Of a stretch of 64,000 nt of DNA, positions 16,027 through 24,257 are shown in pieces (the first letter of the stretch is position 1; every line of letters begins with the position of its first letter). The position numbers and the translations under genes are program-made. Source of the stretch: Actinomadura physcomitrii (GTDB lineage: Bacteria > Actinomycetota > Actinomycetes > Streptosporangiales > Streptosporangiaceae); assembly GCF_008923205.2 (NCBI RefSeq), contig NZ_WBMS02000005.1:56154-120153 (forward strand), in the 5' to 3' direction. The notes under the pieces were generated by a model that saw only the letters and a program-made list of their open reading frames with translations, ran no database searches and was not told the DNA's origin.

Positions 16027-17210
16027 CTGACCACCCCCTTGGCGCGCAGTTCGTCCAGCTCCGCCTCGCCTACCCCGTAGCGGCCGAGGATCTCGGCGGT
16101 GTGCGCGCCGAGCGGCGGCCCGGCCGAGTCGATGTGCCCGGGCGTCCGCGACAGCCGGAACAGCACGTTCTGCATCTTCACCGGGCCGAGCTCGTCGTCG
16201 GGGACGGTGGCGATGGTGCCGAGCGCCGCGAACTGCGGGTCGGTCATCACGTCGGCGGCGGTGTAGATCGGCGCGACGGCGGCCTCGGCCTCCTCGAACG
16301 CCCTGACGACCTCGTCGCGGTCGCGCCGCGCGATCCACGAGCCGACGGCCTCGTCCAGCTCGTCGGCGTGCTCGGCGCGTTCGGCGCCGGTGCCGAACCA
16401 CGGCTCGTCGATGAACTCGGGCCGGCCGACCAGCCGCATGACCCGCTCGGCGATGGACTGCGCGCTGGTGGAGATCGCGACCCAGCCGCCGTCGCGGGTC
16501 CGGTAGGTGTTGCGCGGCGCGTTGTTGTGCGACCGGTTACCGGTGCGGGCCTGCAGCTCGCCGAGCTGGTCGTAGGTGATGATCTGCGGGCCGAGCAGGG
16601 TGAGGATCGGCTCGATGATCGCCAGGTCGATGACCTGGCCCTCGCCGGTCGCCTCGCGCGCACGCAGCGCTGTCATGACCGCGAACGCGGTGGTCAGCGC
16701 GGCGATCCCGTCGGCGAGGCCGAACGGCGGCAGGGTGGGCGGCCCGTCCGGCTCGCCGGTGATCGCGGCGAACCCGCTCATCGCCTCGGCGAGCGTGCCG
16801 AACCCGGGCCGCCGCGCGTAGGGGCCGGTCTGCCCGAACCCGGTGACGCGGGCCAGCACCAGCCCGGGGTTGATCTTCTTCAGCTCGTCGTAGCCGAGGC
16901 CCCAGCGCTCCAGGGTGCCGGGCCGGAAGTTCTCGATCACCACGTCGGCGTCGGCGGCGAGCCGACGGAAGAGCTCCTGGCCCTCCGGGGAGCCGAGGTA
17001 GAGGGTGATCGCCTTCTTGTTGCGGCCGAGCATCTTCCACCACAGCCCGACCCCGTCGCGGCGGGCGCCGTGGCTGCGCACCGGGTCGCCCTTCGGGTGC
17101 TCGATCTTGATGACCTCGGCCCCGAAGTCGGCGAGCAGCGTGGCCGCCAGCGGCCCGGCGAACAAGGTCGCCGCGTCGAGCACGCGGACTCCGGACAGGG
17201 CGTCGGGCAT
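16023..17210 (-). CDS. CaiB/BaiF family (class III) CoA-transferase
   Basis: Moves CoA between carboxylic acids through an aspartyl-CoA thioester. The 395-residue product has SGVRVLDAATLFAGPLAATL at the N-terminus, AEVIKIEHPKGDPVR, VIENFRPGTLERWGLGYDEL and GFGQTGPYARRPGFGTL. The predicted catalytic Asp is residue 167 in FGLADGIAAL. The C-terminal small domain ends in GLGERVELDELRAKG-like sequence. It is the first gene of the leftward four-gene operon; ATG 17210 follows a GGCGGTACCGCC palindrome and begins the fold exactly. Probably activates the substrate acid for the CitE-like lyase. Confidence 0.92.
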   Translation of the reverse strand: MPDALSGVRVLDAATLFAGPLAATLLADFGAEVIKIEHPKGDPVRSHGARRDGVGLWWKMLGRNKKAITLYLGSPEGQELFRRLAADADVVIENFRPGTLERWGLGYDELKKINPGLVLARVTGFGQTGPYARRPGFGTLAEAMSGFAAITGEPDGPPTLPPFGLADGIAALTTAFAVMTALRAREATGEGQVIDLAIIEPILTLLGPQIITYDQLGELQARTGNRSHNNAPRNTYRTRDGGWVAISTSAQSIAERVMRLVGRPEFIDEPWFGTGAERAEHADELDEAVGSWIARRDRDEVVRAFEEAEAAVAPIYTAADVMTDPQFAALGTIATVPDDELGPVKMQNVLFRLSRTPGHIDSAGPPLGAHTAEILGRYGVGEAELDELRAKGVVR

Positions 17211-17231
17211 GGGCGGTACCGCCTTCGGTCT

Positions 17232-17252
17232 GATCGTTTCTCTAAGCGGAAC
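17232..17252. promoter_or_regulatory. IclR-type operator, CaiB-proximal
   Basis: The core GTTTCTCTAAGCGGAAC (17236-17252) is a 7-3-7 pseudo-palindrome 22 bp upstream of the CaiB start. The 21-nt block matches the reverse complement of the second site at 17392-17412 in 18 positions. Confidence 0.65.
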
Positions 17253-17391
17253 AATGTTACGTCCGTGTTCCGGCGCCGTGTCCGGGCCGGCCGTCTTCAA
17301 GTTGGCACCGGCTGTCGAGTTCCGTCAAGTTTCACCTAGATATTGACCGGATCACGTGATGGATGCCACCATGACGCATCAGTGGCCCGGC

Positions 17392-17412
17392 GTTCCTCTT
17401 AGCGGAACGATC
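17392..17412. promoter_or_regulatory. IclR-type operator, transporter-proximal
   Basis: The core GTTCCTCTTAGCGGAAC (17392-17408) lies 36 bp upstream of the substrate-binding-protein start. Its consensus with the first site, GTTCCKC-TWA-GCGGAAC, resembles known IclR-family sites (TTCCGC/GCGGAA halves). The likely ligand is the IclR protein encoded at 27155-27931. A perfect ATCACGTGAT palindrome (17351-17360) lies between the two sites. Confidence 0.65.
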
Positions 17413-17447
17413 GCGGAGAGCCTGCGCCGGGCGGGCAGGAGAGGTGA

Positions 17448-18701
17448 ATGTCGGCTCGAAAGCTCGTCGCCGGGCTCGGCGCGTGCGCGGCCCTGCTGGC
17501 CGCCACCGCCGGCTGCGGCGGCTCGGCGCCCTCCGGCGCCGCCGGGGCCGGGGCCGGGCGCGACAGCGGCCCGGTGAAGATCGGCGCCCTGCACCCGGTC
17601 AGCGGCGCGAACGCGGTCGACGGCCAGCAGATGCGGCGCGGCGCGCAGATGGCGGTCGAGGCCATCAACGCCGCCGGCGGCATCAGGTCACTGGGCGGCC
17701 GCAAGGTGAAGCTGGAAACCGGCGACACCCAGGGCAAGGCGGAGGTCGGCCAGAGCGAGGCCCAGCGCCTCATCTCCGAAGGCGCGGTCGGCCTCGTCGG
17801 CACCTACCAGAGCGCGGTCAGCACGAACGTGTCCGTGGTCGCCGAGCGCAACCGCGTCCCGTTCGTCATGGACGTCACCGCCTCGGACGCGATCTTCTCG
17901 CACGGCTACAAGTACTCGTTCCGGGTGCAACCGGGCAGCGCGGCGATCGCGGGCGCGGCGGCCCGCTACCTCAAGGAGGTCTCGGAGAAGGCGGGCAAGC
18001 CCGTCAGGAAGGTCGCGTTCCTGCACGAGCAGACCGACTTCGGCACCGGCGCCGCCGAGGCGTTCGCCAAGGCCGCGAAGAAGCTCGGCATCCAGGTCGG
18101 CCCGAACATCAGCTACGACGCGGTCACCGCGTCCGACCTCACCGCGCAGATCACCCAGGTCAAGGCGTCCGGCGCGGACGTGCTGGCCGTCGCGGGCTAC
18201 TACCGCGACGGGCTCCTCGCCGCCAAGGCGATCAACGCGGTCAAGCCGAATCTGAACGCGGTCTGGGGCGTCTCGGACGGCGCGTTCGACCAGCCGAAGT
18301 TCGTCAGCGACGTCGGCGCGCTCGGCGAGCGCTACTTCAGCACCAACTACCACTACGACGCGAAGAACCCCGCGACGGTGAAGCTGCGCGCCGAGTACCA
18401 GAAGCGGTACGGCGCGCCGATGCGGACCGGCGCCGTCCTCGCCTACGACGCCGTCCAGGTGATCGCGCAGGGCGTGGAGCGGGCGGCGAGCACCGACCCG
18501 GAGAAGGTCCGCGCCGCGATCGCCGGGTCGCAGGTGCAGCCGCTGACGGTCGGCACCGGGCCGATCTCCTTCGCGCCCAACGGCGACAACAAGAACGCGC
18601 TGCCCGTCCTGATGCAGGTGCAGAACGGGCAGATCAAGCAGGTCTATCCCCAGGACAAGGCCGAATCCCAGCCCAACTACTCGGTGACGTGGCGGCCATG
18701 A
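17448..18701 (+). CDS. ABC transporter substrate-binding lipoprotein (branched-chain amino-acid type)
   Basis: Extracellular ligand-binding component of a LivK/AmiC-like importer, 417 residues. A lipoprotein signal peptide ends in a lipobox (ATAGC, Cys near residue 23). Two periplasmic-binding lobes follow, with VKIGALHPVSGANAVDGQQM, GVSDGAFDQPKFV and AYDAVQVIAQGVERA. The ATG has AGGAGAGGTG. It is the first gene of a ten-gene co-directional run and overlaps the permease by 4 bp. This fold binds many organic acids and amides as well as amino acids, so the ligand should follow from the pathway genes. Confidence 0.92.
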   Translation: MSARKLVAGLGACAALLAATAGCGGSAPSGAAGAGAGRDSGPVKIGALHPVSGANAVDGQQMRRGAQMAVEAINAAGGIRSLGGRKVKLETGDTQGKAEVGQSEAQRLISEGAVGLVGTYQSAVSTNVSVVAERNRVPFVMDVTASDAIFSHGYKYSFRVQPGSAAIAGAAARYLKEVSEKAGKPVRKVAFLHEQTDFGTGAAEAFAKAAKKLGIQVGPNISYDAVTASDLTAQITQVKASGADVLAVAGYYRDGLLAAKAINAVKPNLNAVWGVSDGAFDQPKFVSDVGALGERYFSTNYHYDAKNPATVKLRAEYQKRYGAPMRTGAVLAYDAVQVIAQGVERAASTDPEKVRAAIAGSQVQPLTVGTGPISFAPNGDNKNALPVLMQVQNGQIKQVYPQDKAESQPNYSVTWRP

Positions 18702-19681
18702 GCGACACAACTGCGAACATCAGAGCGGCGGCCCTGCGCGGCCCCGTCCTCAAGCGCGCCGCCCTGACCGGCGGCCTGGTCGCGATCGCCATCGCGGTCG
18801 CGCTGATCCGCTCCGGCAGCGGCCTGGTCGTCTGGCAGTCGGTGGTGACCGGCCTGCTGACCGGCGGCCTCTACGGGCTGATCGCGATGGGCCTCACGCT
18901 GATCTTCGGCGTGCTGGACATCGTCAACTTCGCGCACGGCGCCCTGCTGGCCGTCGCGATGTTCATCGCCTTCGGGGTGGTGCAGGGCACGGGCCTGCAC
19001 CCCTACCTCACCCTCGTCATCGCGGTGCCCGCGCTGTTCCTGATCGGCGCGTTCGTGCACCGCGGCCTGCTCAGCGGCTCCGGCGGCGCGACGCTGGAGA
19101 ACCAGCTGCTGATCACCCTCGGGCTGTCGCTGCTGCTGGAGAACGGCCTGCTGATGTTCTTCGGCGCCGAGCCCAAGACCGTCGCGCTGCCCGGCGACTT
19201 CCAGTTCTCGCTGTTCGGCGCGGTGGTGACGGGCGGCCGGCTGTACGCGTTCATCGGCGCGATCCTGATCGGCGCGGTGCTGTTCTACCTGCTGCGCCGC
19301 ACCCGGTTCGGCACCGCGATCCGCGCGGTCGCCGCGAACGGGCAGGGCGCCGAACTGGTCGGCGTGAACGTCCGCCGCGTCCACACCCTTACCTTCGCGA
19401 TCGGGACGGCCTGCGCCGGCGCCGCCGCCGTCTTGGCCGCGCCGCTGGTCACCGTGACGCCGACGCTCGGCGACCAGTTCAACATCACCGCGTTCGTGGT
19501 GGTGGTGCTCGGCGGCATGGGCAACGTCGCGGGCGCGCTGGTCGGCGGGCTCCTGATCGGCCTGGTGGAGCAGCTCACCACCATCTACATGGGCGGGCAG
19601 AGCTCGCTGCTCGGGGTGTTCGTCGTGTTCCTGGTCGTGCTGTTCCTGCGGCCCGAGGGCCTGTTCGGGAGGAAGTCATGA
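18698..19681 (+). CDS. Branched-chain amino-acid-type ABC permease (LivH-like)
   Basis: Inner-membrane permease of 327 residues with about eight to nine membrane segments, family-typical TGGLYGLIAMGLTLIFGVLDIVNFAHG and the C-terminal VVVLGGMGNVAGALVGGLLIG, followed by FLVVLFLRPEGLFG. It starts in a 4-bp overlap with the binding-protein gene. It pairs with the LivM-like permease downstream. Confidence 0.93.
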   Translation: MSDTTANIRAAALRGPVLKRAALTGGLVAIAIAVALIRSGSGLVVWQSVVTGLLTGGLYGLIAMGLTLIFGVLDIVNFAHGALLAVAMFIAFGVVQGTGLHPYLTLVIAVPALFLIGAFVHRGLLSGSGGATLENQLLITLGLSLLLENGLLMFFGAEPKTVALPGDFQFSLFGAVVTGGRLYAFIGAILIGAVLFYLLRRTRFGTAIRAVAANGQGAELVGVNVRRVHTLTFAIGTACAGAAAVLAAPLVTVTPTLGDQFNITAFVVVVLGGMGNVAGALVGGLLIGLVEQLTTIYMGGQSSLLGVFVVFLVVLFLRPEGLFGRKS

Positions 19682-19700
19682 GCGGAGCGAACCGGGGGGT

Positions 19701-19720
19701 GCGGGGGGTCGTCCCCCCGC
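19701..19720 (+). other. Intercistronic GC hairpin
   Basis: GCGGGGGG-TCGT-CCCCCCGC, a perfect 8-bp stem just before the second LivM start candidate. It may tune the permease ratio by mRNA stability or attenuation. Confidence 0.5.
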
Positions 19721-19731
19721 AGGGAGCAGGT

Positions 19732-20790
19732 ATGACGGACCTCACCATCGCCGGCGGGCGCGAGGCGGGCGGCGCGGCCCGCCCGGTCAAGGCACCGCCG
19801 CTGCGCCCGCAGAACCGGCAGCTGATCGTCCTCGCGGTGCTGCTGGTCGTCGCGATCCCGCTGCCGCTGGTGCTGCCGCCCGCGATGGGCGCGGTCGCGG
19901 TCCGCATCCTGATCTTCCTGCTGATGGCCGTCGGCTGGAACGTGATGAGCGGGTTCGGCGGGATGTTCAGCTTCGGGCACGCCGCGTTCTTCGGCCTCGG
20001 CGCCTACACCAGCGCGTACCTGCTGGTGAAGCACGACGTGTCGCCGTGGATCGGGATGCTCGCGGGGATGGCGGTCGCCGCCGTCGTCGCCGTGGTCATC
20101 GGCTACTTCGCGTTCCGCTACAAGCTGCGCGGCGCCTACTTCGCGCTCGCGACGTTCGCGTTCGCCGAGATGCTCCGGCTGATCGCCACCACCACCGACT
20201 TCACCAACAAGGCCGTCGGGTTCAGCGTCCCGCTGATCCAGGGCTCCTCGCTCTGGAAGATCCAGTTCGCCGCGGACTCGCCCGCCTACTTCTGGGTGGC
20301 GCTCGCGCTCGCCGGGATCGCCGCGCTGGTCAGCATCCTGTTCCTGCACTCGCGGACGGGCCGATACGTCACCGCGATCCGCGACGACGAGGTGGCCGCC
20401 GCCGCGCTCGGCACCCCGGTGATGCGCTACAAGCTGATCACCGTCGCGCTGTCCGCGGCGATCACCGCGGTCGCCGGCGCCTTCTACACGCAGTACTACC
20501 TGTTCGTGAACCCGGACCTGGCGTTCGGCTCCTCGGTGTCGATCCAGGCGATCGCGACCGTGGTGATCGGCGGCATCGGCACGATCTGGGGCCCGGTGGT
20601 CGGCGCGATCATCCTCGGGTCGCTGTCGGACCTGACGGCGACGCTGCTGCGCACGCCGCCCGACTTCCTGAACTTCCTGCAGGGCCGCAGCGGCCTGGAC
20701 GTCGCGCTGTACGCGGTCCTGCTGATCCTCATCGTCCGGGTGCTGCCGAAGGGCATCGTCGGCACGATCCAAGCGAGGTGGCGGCGGTGA
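19732..20790 (+). CDS. Branched-chain amino-acid-type ABC permease (LivM-like)
   Basis: Second membrane permease, 352 residues, with a longer polar N-terminus, about nine membrane segments, GFGGMFSFGHAAFFGLGAYT, KLRGAYFALATFAFAEMLRL and TVVIGGIGTIWGPVVGAIIL. ATG 19732 with AGGGAGCAGG is preferred because the residues it would add from ATG 19678 overlay a strong hairpin. ATG 19678 overlaps the LivH stop by 4 bp behind GGGAGGAAG and is a real alternative. Its stop overlaps LivG by 4 bp. Confidence 0.9.
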   Translation: MTDLTIAGGREAGGAARPVKAPPLRPQNRQLIVLAVLLVVAIPLPLVLPPAMGAVAVRILIFLLMAVGWNVMSGFGGMFSFGHAAFFGLGAYTSAYLLVKHDVSPWIGMLAGMAVAAVVAVVIGYFAFRYKLRGAYFALATFAFAEMLRLIATTTDFTNKAVGFSVPLIQGSSLWKIQFAADSPAYFWVALALAGIAALVSILFLHSRTGRYVTAIRDDEVAAAALGTPVMRYKLITVALSAAITAVAGAFYTQYYLFVNPDLAFGSSVSIQAIATVVIGGIGTIWGPVVGAIILGSLSDLTATLLRTPPDFLNFLQGRSGLDVALYAVLLILIVRVLPKGIVGTIQARWRR

Positions 20791-21521
20791 AGCTGCTGGA
20801 CGTCGACGGCGTCGGCAAGGACTTCCGGGGGCTGCGCGCCCTGTCGGAGGTCGGGTTCGCGGTGGAGCCGGGGGAGATCCTCGGGATCATCGGCCCGAAC
20901 GGCGCCGGGAAGACCACCCTGTTCAACGTGATCAGCGGCGCGATCGCGCCCGACACCGGCCGGGTCGTGTTCGGCCGCAAGGACGTCACCGGCGCCGCCC
21001 CGCACCGGATCGCCCGCGCCGGCATGGTCCGCACGTTCCAGCTCATGCGGCCGTTCGGGAGCATGAGCGTCCTGGAGAACGTCGGCCTGGCCGCGCAGCA
21101 CCGCCGGCAGCCGCTGCGCAGGCTGCGCGGCGAGGCGATGGACGTGGTGGAGCGCGTCGGCCTCGGCCCGTGGGCGCACCGTCCCGCGACCGAGCTGCCG
21201 ACCGCCGGGCTGAAGCGCCTCGAGCTGGCCCGCGCCCTGGCGATGCGGCCGAAGGTGCTGCTGCTGGACGAGGTGCTCGCCGGCCTCGTCCCCGCCGAGC
21301 GCGAACCCGTCCTCGACCTGCTCGCCGCGCTGCGCGAGGAGGACGGCACGACGCTGCTGTTCATCGAGCACATCATGGCGGCCGTCATGCGGCTGTCGGA
21401 CCGGGTGCTCGTCCTCGACCAGGGGCGGGTGCTGGCCGCCGGCTCCGCCGAGCAGGTCACCTCCGACCCGCGCGTGATCGAGGCCTACCTCGGAGAGGAG
21501 CCCGGCGATGCTGAGGATTGA
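20787..21521 (+). CDS. ABC transporter ATPase (LivG-like)
   Basis: Cytoplasmic ATPase of 244 residues energising the importer. Walker A is GPNGAGKTT (about 37-45), Walker B is VLLLDEVLAG and the switch His is in FIEHIMAAVM. The signature region reads LPTAGLKRLELARAL instead of the usual LSxGQ form, a substitution seen in part of this subfamily. The GTG start overlaps LivM by 4 bp, and the gene overlaps LivF by 14 bp. Confidence 0.93.
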   Translation: MKLLDVDGVGKDFRGLRALSEVGFAVEPGEILGIIGPNGAGKTTLFNVISGAIAPDTGRVVFGRKDVTGAAPHRIARAGMVRTFQLMRPFGSMSVLENVGLAAQHRRQPLRRLRGEAMDVVERVGLGPWAHRPATELPTAGLKRLELARALAMRPKVLLLDEVLAGLVPAEREPVLDLLAALREEDGTTLLFIEHIMAAVMRLSDRVLVLDQGRVLAAGSAEQVTSDPRVIEAYLGEEPGDAED

Positions 21522-22209
21522 CAAGCTCTGCGCCGGCTACGGCCGGATGCAGATCCTGCACGAGATCGACCTGCGCGTCGGCGAGGGCGAGATCGTCGCG
21601 CTCGTCGGCGCGAACGGCGCGGGCAAGACGACCACGCTGCGCGCCATCTGCGGGCAGCTGCGGGCGACGTCCGGGACGATCACGTTCGGCGGCGCGTCCA
21701 CCGCCGGGCGCCGTCCTGACCAGCTCGTCCGCGACGGCCTCGTCCACGTCCCCGAGGACCGGGCGCTGTTCGGCACGCTCACCGTCGAGGAGAACCTGCG
21801 GATGGGCGCCTGGACGCGGCCGGTCGCGGAGATCGACAAGGACATGCGCGAGGTCTTCGCGCTGTTCCCCGTGCTCGCCGAGCGCCGCTCCACGATCGCG
21901 CAGACGTTCTCCGGCGGGCAGCAGCAGATGCTCGCGATCGGCCGCGCGCTGATGGCCCGGCCGAAGCTGCTGATGCTGGACGAGCCGTCCACCGGCCTGT
22001 CGCCCAAGCTCACCTGGGCGGTGCTCGACGCGGTCAAGGCGATCCGCGACACCGGCGTGTCGGTGCTGCTCGTCGAGCAGAACGCCAAGCAGGCGCTCGG
22101 CATCGCCGACCGCGCCTACGTGCTGGAGAGCGGCTCGGCCGTGCTGCACGGGACGGGCGCCGAGCTGGCCGGATCCGCCGCGGTCAGGAAGGCCTACCTG
22201 GGATTGTGA
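21508..22209 (+). CDS. ABC transporter ATPase (LivF-like)
   Basis: Second ATPase of the importer, 233 residues: Walker A GANGAGKTT, Q-loop region LVHVPEDRALFGTLTVEENL, canonical signature FSGGQQQMLAIGRAL, Walker B LLMLDEPSTGL and switch VLLVEQNAKQAL. It overlaps LivG by 14 bp and the second MmgE/PrpD gene by 4 bp. Overlap with an enzyme gene ties the transporter to the pathway. Confidence 0.94.
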   Translation: MLRIDKLCAGYGRMQILHEIDLRVGEGEIVALVGANGAGKTTTLRAICGQLRATSGTITFGGASTAGRRPDQLVRDGLVHVPEDRALFGTLTVEENLRMGAWTRPVAEIDKDMREVFALFPVLAERRSTIAQTFSGGQQQMLAIGRALMARPKLLMLDEPSTGLSPKLTWAVLDAVKAIRDTGVSVLLVEQNAKQALGIADRAYVLESGSAVLHGTGAELAGSAAVRKAYLGL

Positions 22210-23567
22210 ACAAGGAAGCGAAGAAGGCCGCCGAGAGGCTGGGGGAGTGGGCCGCCGGGCTGGACGCGGCGGACGTGCCGCGCCCCGTGCTCGACCGGCT
22301 GTCGCTGGTCCTGCTGGACACCTTCGGTGTGACGGCGCTCGGCGCGGCGCTGGACGAGCAGGCCGCGCTGCGGTCGGCGTGGAACGCTCCGGACGGCCCC
22401 GCCCCGCTGATCGGCGCGGGCCGGACCGCCACTGCGGACGCCGCCGCCTGGCTGAACGCGATGGCGCTGGTCTCGCTGGAGCTGGACGAGGGCAACAAGT
22501 ACGCCAAGGGCCATCCGGCGGCGCACGGGTTCCCGGCGGTGCTGGCGCTGGCGTCCGAGCGGGACGCGACGGGCCCGGACACGGCGGCGGCGCTGCTCGT
22601 CGCCTACGAGGTCGCGTCCCGGTTCGGGCGGGCGACGGCGCTGCGGCCGGGCGCGCACCCGCACGGCAGCTGGGGCGTCGCGGGCGCCGCCGCCGGCTGC
22701 GCCCGGCTGCTCGGCCTCGGCCCCGAGGCGACCGCCGCCGCGATCGACACCGGCGCCGGGCTGCCGGTCGCGGGCCACTTCTCGTCCGCCACGGACGGGA
22801 ACCCGGTCCGTGACGCGTGGATGGGCGCGTCCAACATGTCCGGGCTGGTCGCGGCGCGGATGGCCGCCGCCGGGATCGCCCGCTGCACCGGCACGGCGGG
22901 CGGCTCGCTCGGCGACCTGCTCGGCGCGTTCGAGCCCGCCGGGCTGACCGGCGGGCTCGGCGAGCGCTGGGACATCACGCGCGGCTACTTCAAGCGGCAC
23001 GCGTCGTGCTCGTTCACTCATCCGGCCGCCGACGCGGTGCTGCCGCTGCGCGCGGACGTCGACCCGTCGAGGATCACCCGGATCCTCGTCGAGACGCACG
23101 CGCTCGGCTCCGGGCTCGGGTCGCCCGAGTGGGACAACCGGCTGTCGGCGATGTTCTCCACCCCGTTCGTCGTCGCGACCGCGCTGCTGGACGGCGAGGT
23201 CGGGCCGGGCGCCTCCGGCGCCGCCCGGCTCGGCGACCCGGGGCTGCGCGCCCTCGCCCGCCGCGTCCGCCTGGCCGCCGCCGACGACCTGACCGCGCGG
23301 CTGCCCGCCGAGCGCGCCGCCCGCGTGACGATCGAGCTGGACGACGGCACGTCCCTCACCCGCGAGCAGCCGAACCCGGTCGGCGACGCCGACCACGAGC
23401 CGCTCACCGGACCGGACGTGGTCCGGATGCTCAAGGCGTGGCTGCCGGGCCGCGCCGCCCTGGTCGACCGCGCCGCCGCGGTCGCCCGCGACCTGCCCGC
23501 ACTGCCCCGCGTCGGCGGCGCGCTGCGCGGGCTGGCCGGCGACACCGCCGAGAAGGAGCCGAGCTGA
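22206..23567 (+). CDS. MmgE/PrpD family protein (copy 2)
   Basis: A 453-residue MmgE/PrpD-fold protein, clearly divergent from the copy at 12894-14297. The catalytic-region motif is LELDEGNKYAKGHPAAH (residues 91-107) instead of DFDDTH, with His103 kept, and later segments HGSWGVAGAAAGCARLLG, RGYFKRHASCSFTHPAAD and FSTPFVVATALL. The swap of the Asp-Thr pair for Glu-Gly-Asn suggests a different substrate or reaction. It starts in a 4-bp overlap with LivF and shares one base of its stop with the next gene. Confidence 0.85.
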   Translation: MNKEAKKAAERLGEWAAGLDAADVPRPVLDRLSLVLLDTFGVTALGAALDEQAALRSAWNAPDGPAPLIGAGRTATADAAAWLNAMALVSLELDEGNKYAKGHPAAHGFPAVLALASERDATGPDTAAALLVAYEVASRFGRATALRPGAHPHGSWGVAGAAAGCARLLGLGPEATAAAIDTGAGLPVAGHFSSATDGNPVRDAWMGASNMSGLVAARMAAAGIARCTGTAGGSLGDLLGAFEPAGLTGGLGERWDITRGYFKRHASCSFTHPAADAVLPLRADVDPSRITRILVETHALGSGLGSPEWDNRLSAMFSTPFVVATALLDGEVGPGASGAARLGDPGLRALARRVRLAAADDLTARLPAERAARVTIELDDGTSLTREQPNPVGDADHEPLTGPDVVRMLKAWLPGRAALVDRAAAVARDLPALPRVGGALRGLAGDTAEKEPS

Positions 23568-24202
23568 TGCGCGCACTGTCCGTGACGCCGATCCACCTGC
23601 CGCCCGAGGAGATCACGCGGCGGCAGGCCCGCTACGACCGGCTAGCCCCGCCCGGCCTGGCGATCGAGCTGCGCGACGTCGGGCCGGGCGCCCCGGGATC
23701 GCTGGACGACGAGGAGTCGATCCGGGTCTCCGAGCGCGAGGTCGCCGCCGCGGTGGCCGCCGCCGACGGGGACTGGGACGTGGTCTTCCCCGACTGCGTG
23801 CTCGACCCGTCCGTCCCGGACGGGCCCGCTGACCAGCGCGTTCCGGTCAACGGACTGCTGAAGCTGAGTAGCATGGCGCTTGCTGCGAAGAATGTCCGTT
23901 TCGGTGCCGTGGTGCGGAACGAGGCGATCGGCGCGGAGCTGGGCCGCCGCCTCAAGGCCTACGGGCTGGACGCCTACGTCGCCGGCATCGCCGTGCTGGA
24001 CCTGCCGTTCGACGCCGTCGCCGAGGGCGAGTCGTGGAACGCCGCGCTCGGCGCGGCCGTCGACGCGCTCGCCGCGCAGGGCGCCGCCGCCGTGATCAAC
24101 GGCTGCTCCGCCGTGGACGTCGAGGAGGGCCGGTTCCGGGCGGAGGTCGTCGACCCGACCGCGCTCGCGTTGCGGGTCCTCGTCGCCGGGAGGGCGTCAT
24201 GA
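23567..24202 (+). CDS. Asp/Glu/hydantoin racemase superfamily isomerase
   Basis: A 211-residue protein of the two-cysteine racemase/isomerase superfamily. Cys77 (VVFPDCVLDP) and Cys180 (VINGCSAVD) sit where the catalytic pair is expected, and NVRFGAVVRNEAIGAELG starts the second half-domain. Relatives include hydantoin racemase, maleate isomerase and arylmalonate decarboxylase. Next to a hydantoinase-like amidohydrolase, a racemase or cis-trans isomerase role is plausible. The start codon overlaps the previous stop by one base (TGATG). Confidence 0.75.
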   Translation: MRALSVTPIHLPPEEITRRQARYDRLAPPGLAIELRDVGPGAPGSLDDEESIRVSEREVAAAVAAADGDWDVVFPDCVLDPSVPDGPADQRVPVNGLLKLSSMALAAKNVRFGAVVRNEAIGAELGRRLKAYGLDAYVAGIAVLDLPFDAVAEGESWNAALGAAVDALAAQGAAAVINGCSAVDVEEGRFRAEVVDPTALALRVLVAGRAS

Positions 24203-24257
24203 CCGGGCAAAGCGAGAGCGTGACCGGCGTTCTTACCGAGGAGCGCAGGAGGTGCGC

